A stretch of 7,434 nt of DNA from Clostridia bacterium (GCA_017469605.1 JAFUGB010000079.1:1-7434); one strand, 5' to 3'. Counted from the first letter of the stretch, positions 1 to 6,573 are shown. Numbers and translations are program-made. The notes: a model not told the origin generated them from the sequence alone.

Positions 1-744
1 AAAATCATAATAGATCTGGAAGGTATACAGCAGCGCTGCGAGCCAGGCCATGCCGCAGGTGACGCTGCGCACATCCAGCTTATAGAGGGCATCGGCGCCC
101 CGTGCCAGCACGTTGGCCACCAGCTCCTTGTTTGAAAGCCCGTAGATGAAGCGGCGGGCGCCCAGGGCGAAGCCGTCCCAGGTGACGGCCCGGCTTTCGA
201 TTTGCTCGTTGATTTCCCGGTAGCGCACGATGGGGCCGGCAATAAGCTGGGGAAAGAAGGAAATGTACAGCGCCACGTTGATCAGCTTCCGCTGGGCCTG
301 CGCCCGGCCCCGGTATACGTCCACCACGTAGGACAGCGCCTGGAAGGTGAAAAAGGAAATGCCGATGGGCAGGGTGATGGCAGGCACCGCCAACGCGCCG
401 CCGCGGAACAGCGAAAGCACGGCGTTGATGCCCTCCACCAGCAAGCCCAGGTATTTGAAATAGGCCAGCAGCGCCAGATTCAGCAGGATATCCAGCGCCA
501 GAATCAGCCTGCGGAATTCGTAGGGATCGTTCTTTTCAAATTTTGCCAGCAGCCGTCCTGCCCCGTAATTGAGCAGGATGGAAAACAGCATGAGCAGCAC
601 GTTTACCGGCTCGCCCCAGGCATAAAAAAACAGGCTGGCCAACACGAGAAAAGGGTTGACAAACCTGGGTTTGCGCAGCAAAAAGCTCCCCGCCAGCACA
701 ACGGGCAGGAAGATCCAAAGAAAAATCATGGAGCTGAACAGCAT
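1..744 (-). CDS. MBOAT family membrane O-acyltransferase (AlgI/DltB-like), N-terminal part, runs off the left edge
   Basis: Translating the minus strand from the ATG at 744 gives 248 codons with no stop before the window edge. The protein is very hydrophobic and carries landmarks of the AlgI/PatA/DltB branch of MBOAT proteins: an N-terminal FLWIFLPVVL helix, FFYAWGEP near residue 40, LPIGISFFTFQ at 125-135 followed by VDVYRG, FFPQLIAGPIVRY at 163-175, GLSNKELVANVLA at 202-214, and QIYYDF at the truncation. Members of this branch sit in the membrane and move acyl groups, usually acetyl, onto extracytoplasmic polymers such as alginate, peptidoglycan or other cell-wall glycans, often with an SGNH/AlgJ-type partner. 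The family's invariant histidine lies further downstream, outside the window, so catalytic competence cannot be judged. An AAAGGTG ribosome binding site sits about 9 bases before the ATG. The gene has its own promoter and is separated from the upstream operon by about 550 bases, so it is probably a separate unit. The exact acceptor is unknown. Confidence 0.9.
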   Translation of the reverse strand, partial: MLFSSMIFLWIFLPVVLAGSFLLRKPRFVNPFLVLASLFFYAWGEPVNVLLMLFSILLNYGAGRLLAKFEKNDPYEFRRLILALDILLNLALLAYFKYLGLLVEGINAVLSLFRGGALAVPAITLPIGISFFTFQALSYVVDVYRGRAQAQRKLINVALYISFFPQLIAGPIVRYREINEQIESRAVTWDGFALGARRFIYGLSNKELVANVLARGADALYKLDVRSVTCGMAWLAALLYTFQIYYDF

Positions 745-761
745 GCTTTCTCACCTTTGGT

Positions 762-808
762 ACAACAAAAATCAACGCTTTTACCATAGCATTGATGGCT
801 TTTGTTGT
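762..808. repeat. Long inverted repeat centred on the MBOAT promoter -10 box; likely operator
   Basis: The left arm 762-778 (ACAACAAAAATCAACGC) is the reverse complement of the right arm 789-808, except for one mismatch (776 against 791) and three extra bases (GGC, 797-799) in the right arm. The 10-base spacer 779-788 contains the -10 hexamer, and the right arm overlaps the -35. The predicted start point lies inside the left arm, so the minus transcript carries only one arm. The symmetry is therefore better explained as a DNA-level operator, or cruciform, than as an RNA hairpin. The outermost half-sites are ACAAC and GTTGT, which recur at the promoter of the binding-protein gene. Confidence 0.6.
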
Positions 809-811
809 CAA
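783..811 (-). promoter_or_regulatory. Sigma-A promoter for the MBOAT gene
   Basis: On the minus strand a perfect TTGACA (806-811) is followed after exactly 17 bases by TATGGT (783-788), preceded by TG in the extended -10 position. An A/T-rich stretch lies just upstream of the -35 (about 814-828). Transcription should begin near 775-777, giving a leader of roughly 32 bases before the ATG at 744. The match is read directly; activity is inferred. Confidence 0.75.
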
Positions 812-866
812 TAGTTTCTTATTTTAATGCGGGTGGTGGGGAATAGGAAAATTGGTGGGGGAACGA

Positions 867-938
867 TAAGGGCCTGCGCGGCCCTTAAGATCCTGCGGCA
901 AGGGATTTCATCCCTTGCATCCCGCCGGGCGAACCGGC
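867..938. repeat. Three consecutive short hairpins at the left end of the structured element
   Basis: Hairpin 867-887 has an 8-bp stem TAAGGGCC/GGCCCTTA with a TGCGC loop. Hairpin 898-918 has an 8-bp stem GCAAGGGA/TCCCTTGC with a TTTCA loop. Hairpin 924-938 has a 5-bp stem GCCGG/CCGGC with a GCGAA loop. None is followed on either strand by a long T run, so none is a textbook intrinsic terminator. Confidence 0.7.
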
Positions 939-991
939 TTAAAAGAAACAACAAACAATTTGTGCCTGTAGCTTGAATGTCGCGAAGAGAG

Positions 992-1117
992 CTTCCGGGC
1001 AGGAGAAAACCCGTTGGCCAGCCGAAAAATAAGTTTACTTATTTTCCGGTCTGTCCAGCGGGTTTTCGCTGTGCGCTTTGCGCACAGCATGCACGGCTTT
1101 GCCGTGCTGCCCGGAAG
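992..1117. other. Cloverleaf-like multibranched fold inside the structured element
   Basis: An 11-bp closing stem, CTTCCGGGCAG (992-1002) with CTGCCCGGAAG (1107-1117), encloses three hairpins. The first (1005-1067) is a long arm: 9 bp GAAAACCCG/CGGGTTTTC, then a T-G wobble, a 7-bp block with one mismatch, CCG/CGG, one mismatch, and AAAATAAG/CTTATTTT around a TTTA loop. The second (1068-1088) has a 9-bp stem GCTGTGCGC/GCGCACAGC with a TTT loop. The third (1091-1107) has GCACGGC/GCCGTGC with a TTT loop; its last base competes with the closing stem. Nested perfect pairing of this extent is very unlikely by chance. It is not a tRNA: arm sizes are wrong and there is no anticodon arm or T-loop signature. 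Confidence 0.7.
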
Positions 1118-1184
1118 TGGTGGCAGGCGTCGTTGCTTCTCTTTGTCTCAATTGCTTTTACGGCGACAAACGCAGCCCTTTCTG

Positions 1185-1211
1185 GTTCTCTTTCGGGCTC
1201 CGAAAGAGAAC
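1185..1211. repeat. Perfect 12-bp hairpin at the right end of the structured element
   Basis: GTTCTCTTTCGG (1185-1196) and CCGAAAGAGAAC (1200-1211) pair perfectly around a 3-base loop. It lies about 80 bases after the stop of the phosphodiesterase gene in the direction of transcription, so it could block 3' exonucleases or contribute to termination. The downstream minus-strand sequence is not T-rich, so it is not a standard intrinsic terminator. No other terminator is visible between the operon and the MBOAT promoter. Confidence 0.65.
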
Positions 1212-1293
1212 GCCCCCGTTCGCATCCCTTCCCTGTCTAATTTGTGTTTTCATCAGGTCTTAGTTTCACTTTCAGCGGATAATGCTGCCGGGC

Positions 1294-2019
1294 TTACTCC
1301 AGGATATTGGTGGTGATGAAGTCCACGCCCATATCCATCAGCCGCTGGGCATCTTCTGGCGCGTTTACCGTCCATACGTTTACCTTGATCCCGTTGGCGT
1401 GAAGCAGCTCCACGTATTCCGGGGTCAGGGCGTTATAGCGGATATCCAGGTCCAGGTGGTATTTGAGCAGGGTATCCAGCAGCCAGTCGGTGATTTCGCT
1501 GATCAGGAACTGGGCGGGCTGCTGGGGCAGGCGCTCCCGCAGGCAGATCATATTGGGCAGGTCAAAGGAAATGAAAATCACCTGGTCCAGGTAGTCCTCC
1601 CGGCGGATGATATCAATGATGCGGTCGATATCGTCGGGATGAAAATGATTTTTGAGCTCCAGCACGGCACGCTTTTCATATTTTTTGCAGATCTGGATGT
1701 ATTCCTGCAGGCTGGGCATGATCAGGTCGGCCCGGCCTTTTTTGCCGTCCAGGTCCTGCAGCCGGATGGCGCGCAGCGTTTCGTAGCAGGTTTTTTCCAC
1801 GATCATTTCATCCCCGGCTACGCGCTTGGTATTATCATCATGGAAGATAATGAATTGGCCGTCGGCGGTGCGGTGCACGTCGGTTTCAATGCCAAAGTGG
1901 CTACGCTGGCCTGCCGCAACAAAGGCCGACGCGGTATTTTCCAGCTCCAGGCCGCTCATGCCGCGATGGGCGATCATCAGCGGTTTATTTTCCTGGGACA
2001 GTCGAATGGTATCGTTCAT
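1294..2019 (-). CDS. Cytosolic glycerophosphodiester phosphodiesterase (UgpQ/GlpQ-like GDPD family)
   Basis: The 241-residue protein is a complete single GDPD TIM-barrel domain of normal length, without a signal peptide or membrane segment. Family motifs are present in order: AHRG at 17-20 (His18, Arg19), ENT at 27-29, the metal ligands Glu45 and Asp47 in IETDVHRT, His60 in FHDD, ELK at 121-123, and NVWTVN near 214. The family hydrolyses glycerophosphodiesters to sn-glycerol-3-phosphate and the free alcohol, usually with a divalent metal. The start at 2019 is supported by AAGAAGG about 9 bases upstream, and only 20-21 bases separate it from the upstream permease stop, so it is the last gene of the transporter operon. 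Its presence is the best clue to the imported substrate: diesters could enter intact and be cleaved inside, as UgpQ does in Escherichia coli. The enzyme class is secure; the preferred diester is unknown. Confidence 0.93.
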   Translation of the reverse strand: MNDTIRLSQENKPLMIAHRGMSGLELENTASAFVAAGQRSHFGIETDVHRTADGQFIIFHDDNTKRVAGDEMIVEKTCYETLRAIRLQDLDGKKGRADLIMPSLQEYIQICKKYEKRAVLELKNHFHPDDIDRIIDIIRREDYLDQVIFISFDLPNMICLRERLPQQPAQFLISEITDWLLDTLLKYHLDLDIRYNALTPEYVELLHANGIKVNVWTVNAPEDAQRLMDMGVDFITTNILE

Positions 2020-2040
2020 AAGGGGTTTCCTTCTTTCTGT

Positions 2041-3420
2041 TTATTTCATTGCGGCCTTGCTCATGCCGGTCATGATGTACTTTTGCAGGATCAGGAACAG
2101 GAAGATGATGGGCACAATGGCCATCACGGCGCCCGCCATGATTTCGTTATAGTTGGATACATACTGGCCGGCATAGGTTTCCTTGAGTCGCTGCACGCCC
2201 ACGGCAATGGTGCGGCTGGCCTCGGACTGGGTAACCATCTTGGGCCAGAAATAGCTGTTCCAGCCATTGATAAAGCTGATGATGCTTACCGTAATCAGCG
2301 TGGGCTTGCACATGGGGCACAGCACGTGGATGATGGTGCCGAAACGGCCCATGCCGTCAATGCGCCCGGCCTCGATGTAGCTGTTGTCCACCGCCATGAA
2401 GTTCTGCCGCAGCATAAAGATGAAGTACGCGCTGACCATGTTGGGCAGCACCACGCCCGCCCAGGTATCAATGGCGTTCAGGCGGGAAATGGTGACGTAG
2501 ATGGGCACAAAGGTTACCTGGATGGGCACCATCAACGCGCCCAGCACCAGCATAAACAGCACGTTTTTGCCCTTGAATTCGCCCTTGGAAAAGCCGTAGG
2601 CCGCCATGACGCCGATGGTTAATTCGCCGGCCATCATGATCAGCGTGGTGCCCAGCGTATTGACCAGGTAACGGGCGAAGGGCGCCTTCTGCAGGACGTT
2701 TGGATAGTTGCTCCAGATGAACTTATTGGGCCACAGCGTGGGCACGGTGCGCAGCAATTCGTCCGAGGTTTTGAAGGAGGAGATGATCATCCAGTAGATG
2801 GGGAACAGCGAAATGACCACCACCAGGATGGCCGCGGCGTACTGGGCTGCCACCCGGTAAACGCCATGGGCGATCTGCAATTGCTCGTCGGCCTGCACAA
2901 TGGGGGATATGAAGCGCATATACAGCCCGCATATCAGTACCATGGCCAGCAGCGCCAGCGCCGTCCAGCCAAAGCTGGGGTAGCTCTTGGCAATCAGGTT
3001 CAGGTCCTGCTTAAAATTATACTCCACAAAATCCGGCAGCTGCCGTGCCTGCGCCAGCGTATCGGCGCCGGGCGCGTATTTATGCAGCGTGGCATGATAG
3101 GTGATATTGCCAAAGCCCCAGCAGGCAGCCAGCACCACCGCGATGGCCGTGAGCAGCACCAGCAGGTCAAAAAAGCCGCTCTGCCGCATGCGGTGCCAAT
3201 GGGTATACAGCCTGGGCTTTTGCTTCATCTGCCGGATACCGTCCCGCCACATCGCCGGGATGGGCAGCAGCACCAGCAGCGCCGCCACGGGCAGCAGCCA
3301 ATACTTGCCCGGACCTGCCGTTTTCAGCGGGATCAGCACCAGGGTCAGGCACAGAAGCGCGAAACCCGCCAATTCACAGATCACACCGATCTTCTTATCA
3401 AGCTTCAGCCTTGCAAACAT
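2041..3420 (-). CDS. ABC transporter permease, UgpE/MalG-like (CUT1), with extra N-terminal membrane domain
   Basis: The 459-residue protein ends in a standard CUT1 inner-membrane permease. This part begins around residue 190 with a helix ending FPIYWMIISSFKTSDELL, continues through NYPNVL, NTL and the AAYGFSKGEFKGK loop, and contains the EAA loop at 350-373 (EAGRIDGMGRFG...CPMCKP) that contacts the ATPase. It finishes at the usual KYIMTGM tail. Typical UgpE/MalG proteins are about 280 residues, so about 185 residues are additional. They appear to hold four more hydrophobic helices (near 12-31, 41-57, 84-103 and 150-170), a basic cytoplasmic stretch at 59-80, and a polar loop at 104-147. The ATG at 3420 has AGGAGG 9 bases upstream and lies 18 bases after the previous stop, so the long form is the translated one. 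The role of the extension is unknown. It should pair with the UgpA-like subunit next to it. Confidence 0.9.
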   Translation of the reverse strand: MFARLKLDKKIGVICELAGFALLCLTLVLIPLKTAGPGKYWLLPVAALLVLLPIPAMWRDGIRQMKQKPRLYTHWHRMRQSGFFDLLVLLTAIAVVLAACWGFGNITYHATLHKYAPGADTLAQARQLPDFVEYNFKQDLNLIAKSYPSFGWTALALLAMVLICGLYMRFISPIVQADEQLQIAHGVYRVAAQYAAAILVVVISLFPIYWMIISSFKTSDELLRTVPTLWPNKFIWSNYPNVLQKAPFARYLVNTLGTTLIMMAGELTIGVMAAYGFSKGEFKGKNVLFMLVLGALMVPIQVTFVPIYVTISRLNAIDTWAGVVLPNMVSAYFIFMLRQNFMAVDNSYIEAGRIDGMGRFGTIIHVLCPMCKPTLITVSIISFINGWNSYFWPKMVTQSEASRTIAVGVQRLKETYAGQYVSNYNEIMAGAVMAIVPIIFLFLILQKYIMTGMSKAAMK

Positions 3421-3438
3421 GGGATCACGCCTCCTTTC

Positions 3439-5145
3439 TTATGCGTCATAACTGACATTGCGGTTGGAAAAGCGCATGGTGGCCGCCGTGCAAACCAGCA
3501 ATATCACAAAGAATACCAGCGAAACCGCCGCGCCGCGGGCGGTATGGAAGTCCAGGAAGGTCAGGTTATAGATCCACTGCACCATCACGTTGGTGGATGT
3601 GCCGGGGCCGCCGCCGGTCATCACGTCCACCGACTGGAACACCTTCATACTGGCGATGAACGTGGTCACAAACAGGAACAGCGTGGTGGGCGCCAGCAGG
3701 GGCACGGTAATAAAGCGGAAGCGCTGCACGCCGTCCGCGCCGTCGATGGCCGCCGCCTCATAGTAGTCCTGGCTGATGCCCTTCATGGCGGACAGGTAGA
3801 TCATCATGGCATAGCCCACAACGCGCCAGCCCGTCAGGATCAGGATGCCGGAGAGGGCGGTATTGGCGTCAATCAGCCAGTGCGGGCCCTGGATGCCGAA
3901 CAGCGACAGGGCATAGTTCAAAATGCCTTCGCTCTGGCCGATGCCCTGGGCGATGGTGCTGTACAGGATCCACTGGAACACCACGGCGCTGGTGGATACG
4001 GCGATATACTTGGGCATGAACACGATGGCGCGCATGGTATTGAACGCGCGGGTCATGCGGTTGAACAGCAGCGCCAGCAGCATGCCGCCCACCAGCGTGA
4101 TGAACACCTCCCAGAACATATATATGCCGGTGATTTTGAGGCTTTCCCAGAAGTAGCGCTTGCCCGCGCCCTTGAACATCCATTCAAAGTTTGCCCAGCC
4201 CACAAAATCCTGCTTGCCGGTGGTCAGCACCGACATGTTGGTAAAGGAAATGCGGATCAGGTCGATCACCGGATAGTACACGAACAGCAGGAACAGCAGC
4301 AGCGCGGGCTCCACAAAGAACAGATCCTTCATCCGCTCCCAGCGCTGGATGCGCAGCATGACGCCGTTGAGCACCAGCACCAGGCCCAGCAGCAGGATCA
4401 TGACGGCATAGTTCATGATGGCGCTGACGGGGGCGATGGGATAGTCGCCCCGCACCGATAGGTAAAAGGTGCCCGCGGCAGGGATTTGCAGCGTGACGGG
4501 CGCAAGCGTGTCCGCCGGGGAATACGCCGGGGCCATGGCGGAATCGATCTCGGCGCCGTTCAGGCTGTTGTACAGCACCATGCGGCGCGCGTGCTCGGCC
4601 AGCGAGGACATGGCATACACCCGCAGGGTGCAGGGGCCTTCCACCGTCATTTTCAGGCTGCGGTATTTGCTGCTGCCTGCGCCGGGGAATTTGACCGACT
4701 TGGTCACCGTTTCCCCGTTGTCCAGCGTAACCGGCGCGTCCTCGGCAATCACGGCGGTCATGCGCTCCTTGGTGGCGGGAAATTGCAGCGACCCGCTCTT
4801 GAGCGCCTTTTTGGTTTCGCCAATGTCAAATTCCTCCACATTCAGCGTGGATTCATCGGCCCCGGAAAGCGCGGCATAATATACATGGACGCCGCTTTCC
4901 TCGCCATTCATGTCAAAAGCGCCGTTCACCCGGGTGCCGGTGCTGGTGGCCACTTCGCGGGCAATAAACACCTGATCGGTCATCCAGGATAGCGGCGCGA
5001 TCTGCCAGTCCCCCGCCAGGTAGCCAAACAGGCCCACCAGGATCACCAACAGGCCCGCCACGATCAGCGCCAGCCCCACGCCGCGCTGCGCGGGGGAAAT
5101 CAGCTTTCTTTCCCTTGCCTTCAGATCAATGTTGACAGCACTCAC
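3439..5145 (-). CDS. ABC transporter permease, UgpA/MalF-like (CUT1), with large N-terminal extracytoplasmic domain
   Basis: From a GTG start at 5145 the protein has 568 residues; UgpA proteins are usually near 295. The C-terminal 290 or so residues are a normal permease: a first helix near 278-298, FTNMSVL, FVGWANF, a helix around RAIVFMPKYIAVSTSAVVFQW, the EAA loop at 463-486 (EAAAIDGADG...VPLLAP), and the GGGPGTSTNV segment at 511-520. Before it come a membrane helix at 23-44, about 195 mostly polar residues (46-240), and a second helix at 244-264. The polar domain is predicted to be outside the cell and looks beta-rich; its end (TLQIPAAGTFYLSVRGD) recalls PPC-type domains, which is only an impression. 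GTG 5145 has AAGAGG 9 bases upstream. An in-frame ATG at 5211 would add 22 residues and has a weaker GGAG nearby, but it lies within a hairpin between the genes. It should form the channel with the UgpE-like subunit. Confidence 0.88.
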   Translation of the reverse strand: MSAVNIDLKARERKLISPAQRGVGLALIVAGLLVILVGLFGYLAGDWQIAPLSWMTDQVFIAREVATSTGTRVNGAFDMNGEESGVHVYYAALSGADESTLNVEEFDIGETKKALKSGSLQFPATKERMTAVIAEDAPVTLDNGETVTKSVKFPGAGSSKYRSLKMTVEGPCTLRVYAMSSLAEHARRMVLYNSLNGAEIDSAMAPAYSPADTLAPVTLQIPAAGTFYLSVRGDYPIAPVSAIMNYAVMILLLGLVLVLNGVMLRIQRWERMKDLFFVEPALLLFLLFVYYPVIDLIRISFTNMSVLTTGKQDFVGWANFEWMFKGAGKRYFWESLKITGIYMFWEVFITLVGGMLLALLFNRMTRAFNTMRAIVFMPKYIAVSTSAVVFQWILYSTIAQGIGQSEGILNYALSLFGIQGPHWLIDANTALSGILILTGWRVVGYAMMIYLSAMKGISQDYYEAAAIDGADGVQRFRFITVPLLAPTTLFLFVTTFIASMKVFQSVDVMTGGGPGTSTNVMVQWIYNLTFLDFHTARGAAVSLVFFVILLVCTAATMRFSNRNVSYDA

Positions 5146-5159
5146 GGTAAAAAACCTCT

Positions 5160-5227
5160 TAAAAAATGTAAAGGAGGAGAGGAAAAGCCTCCTCTCCCCC
5201 TCCGGTTGCATTCAGGCTCCAACGGAG
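5160..5227 (-). terminator. Intercistronic tandem hairpins with U-rich tail; probable partial terminator or mRNA stabiliser
   Basis: Between the binding-protein stop and the permease start, the minus transcript can fold two hairpins. The first pairs CTCCGTTG with CAACCGGAG (5220-5227 with 5200-5208, one bulged base) around an 11-base loop. The second pairs 5191-5201 with 5172-5182 (11 positions, one mismatch) and is followed by TTTACATTTTTT at 5160-5171. The two share bases at 5200-5201. A hairpin plus T-rich tail resembles a leaky intrinsic terminator. In transporter operons such structures commonly give more binding protein than permease. Strength is not determinable by eye. Confidence 0.55.
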
Positions 5228-5228
5228 A

Positions 5229-6539
5229 TTACTTTACGGCGTCCAGCTCGGCCTGGATTTCCACGGCCAGCTGCTCCAGCGTTTCCTGGATGGGCGCGCC
5301 GTTGTTGTAGATTTCGCCCAGGGCTTCACGCCACAGGTTACCGCAGTTGTTGTAAGCAGGGTTCTGGTTGCGGGGGTTGATCCAGGAAGCCATCTTGATA
5401 ATGGGATCCATGGCGGGCTTTTTGGCCAGGTATTCCTGATACTCGGGCAGGTCCACAACGCTGCCGCGGGTGGGCAGGTAACCGGTGTTGTCAGACCAGT
5501 ACAGGTTGATTTCGGGGCTGGCCATGAACATCATGAACTGCCAAGCGGCATTCTTCTGCGCCTGGGTGGCCTTGGCGGGGATGAAGATGGCGGCGCCGCC
5601 AACCTCGCTCTTGAAGGATTCGCCGTCATTGCCGCCGGGCAGCCAAGCCATGCCAACCTCAAAGCGGGCGGATTCATCCTCCAGCGCGTTGATGCGGTTG
5701 ACGTAGGTGGTGTACAGGGAAGAGGTGTGGAACACGGAGAAGGCGCCGCCGGCGATGAACAGATCGCGCATGTTGGAGGAAGCGCCGCTGCCGATGGCAT
5801 AATAGGCGTAGCCCTTGTCGATCCATTCCTTGATCTTGGTATTCAGGGCGATGCTCAGTTCGCTGTTGACATCGGTGGTGCCCTCGTCGGTCACGATCTG
5901 CACGCCGTTGTTCTTGAACAGCATTTCATGATACCAGTAATCCCAGCCGCCGAACACGGTGCCGTAACGGGCGGTGGTGCCATCGGCGTTGAAGATGGTG
6001 GCCTTCTCCAGGAAGGCTTCGATATCGTCGAAGGTCTTGGGCATTTCGATGCCTTCGGCGTCAGCGGCGGTCTTATTGTAATACAGGCACTGGGTGGAAA
6101 TCAGGTAGGGCAGGGCGATCTGCTCATCGTCATAGCTGGTGGAAGCCAGCAGGCCCTCGCCAAAGTCCTCCACGTCGTACTCATATGCGTCGATGTAGGG
6201 ATCCAGCACTTCGCACAGGCCGGCCGCGCCGTAGGAAGCGGGATAGGAGGTGTTGCAGCACACCAGGGCGGGTACGGAATCGGCGGCGTCGGCCGCGCGG
6301 AAGGCCGTATCGATTTCGGTGTAGCTGCCCATATACTTGGGAACAACGGTGATGCCCATGCCGTTTTCGCTGTTGAACTTCTCCACCATGTAGGCGATCT
6401 GCTCGTCAAACTGGCTCTCATGGGCGTGCCACCACTCAATGGTGATGGGCTCGGTCACGTCATACTCGGTGGCAGCCAGCGCGGAAACCACGGGCAGCAT
6501 CATGACGGCAACCAGCAGCAGTGCAAGGAATTTTTTCAT
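5229..6539 (-). CDS. ABC transporter substrate-binding protein, UgpB-like, with a non-lipoprotein signal peptide
   Basis: The 436-residue protein starts with a classic secretion signal, MKKF followed by a hydrophobic core and VSALA^A around residues 18-23. It then has the layout of UgpB/MalE-type binding proteins. Segments that line up with E. coli UgpB from memory are ITIEWWHAH (33-40), FNSENG (55-60), VPKYMGSY (66-73), LYYNK (152-156), VGGAAIFI (313-320), TGYLP (352-356), and the C-terminal NPRNQNPAYNNC...IYNNGAPIQETL (388-421). In UgpB the Gly-Gly and GYLP segments help bind glycerol-3-phosphate. There is no lipobox cysteine at the cleavage site, unusual for a Gram-positive binding protein, so it is either released or held by an uncleaved helix. 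An ATG at 6584 would add 15 residues before the signal, but the start at 6539 has GGAG 8 bases upstream. It is the first and probably most highly expressed gene of the operon. Ligand specificity is inferred mainly from the neighbouring phosphodiesterase. Confidence 0.9.
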   Translation of the reverse strand: MKKFLALLLVAVMMLPVVSALAATEYDVTEPITIEWWHAHESQFDEQIAYMVEKFNSENGMGITVVPKYMGSYTEIDTAFRAADAADSVPALVCCNTSYPASYGAAGLCEVLDPYIDAYEYDVEDFGEGLLASTSYDDEQIALPYLISTQCLYYNKTAADAEGIEMPKTFDDIEAFLEKATIFNADGTTARYGTVFGGWDYWYHEMLFKNNGVQIVTDEGTTDVNSELSIALNTKIKEWIDKGYAYYAIGSGASSNMRDLFIAGGAFSVFHTSSLYTTYVNRINALEDESARFEVGMAWLPGGNDGESFKSEVGGAAIFIPAKATQAQKNAAWQFMMFMASPEINLYWSDNTGYLPTRGSVVDLPEYQEYLAKKPAMDPIIKMASWINPRNQNPAYNNCGNLWREALGEIYNNGAPIQETLEQLAVEIQAELDAVK

Positions 6540-6573
6540 GCTATGATCTCCTTTACAATTTCGGCAGCAAAAC

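Larger units (their letters stand above)
867..1211. other. Highly structured non-coding element with at least seven hairpins (candidate structured RNA or interspersed repeat)
   Basis: The interval between the phosphodiesterase gene and the MBOAT promoter region is packed with hairpins in order: 867-887, 898-918, 924-938, a multibranched domain at 992-1117, and 1185-1211. Most stems are perfect or nearly so, with loops of 3 to 5 bases. No reading frame here has a convincing ribosome binding site or a recognisable protein; the short open frames are by-products of the repeats. AAGGGAT at 900-906 and its complement ATCCCTT at 1224-1230 could mark the ends of a mobile repeat, but 7 bases is weak evidence. 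Three explanations remain: an interspersed repeat of the REP/MITE kind, a structured RNA, or a 3' stabilising or terminating region for the upstream operon. The strand cannot be decided. I do not recognise it as a named RNA family. Confidence 0.6.

Noticed and set aside
202..811. Plus-strand frame 202-789 and minus-strand frame 536-811
   Set aside because: Both overlap the MBOAT gene in other frames; the frame starting at 744 matches MBOAT motifs throughout.
831..861. G-rich tract with G runs, possible quadruplex
   Set aside because: Most runs are only two bases, so at best a weak two-layer structure; not convincing.
992..1117. tRNA or tRNA-like gene suggested by the cloverleaf topology
   Set aside because: The closing stem and arms have the wrong lengths, and there is no T-loop GTTC-type signature or 7-base anticodon loop.
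908..1316. Several short open frames in the structured intergenic block
   Set aside because: They are built from hairpin arms, lack ribosome binding sites, and overlap each other on both strands; no protein family is visible.
1282..2622. 446-codon plus-strand open frame rich in His, Gln and Gly
   Set aside because: It lies antisense to the phosphodiesterase and UgpE-like genes, spans their junction, and has no family signature. It is a by-product of G/C-rich codon bias on the other strand.
2866..4461. 531-codon plus-strand open frame
   Set aside because: Antisense to both permease genes, low-complexity His/Gln-rich composition, no motif. The minus-strand genes have clear families and ribosome binding sites.
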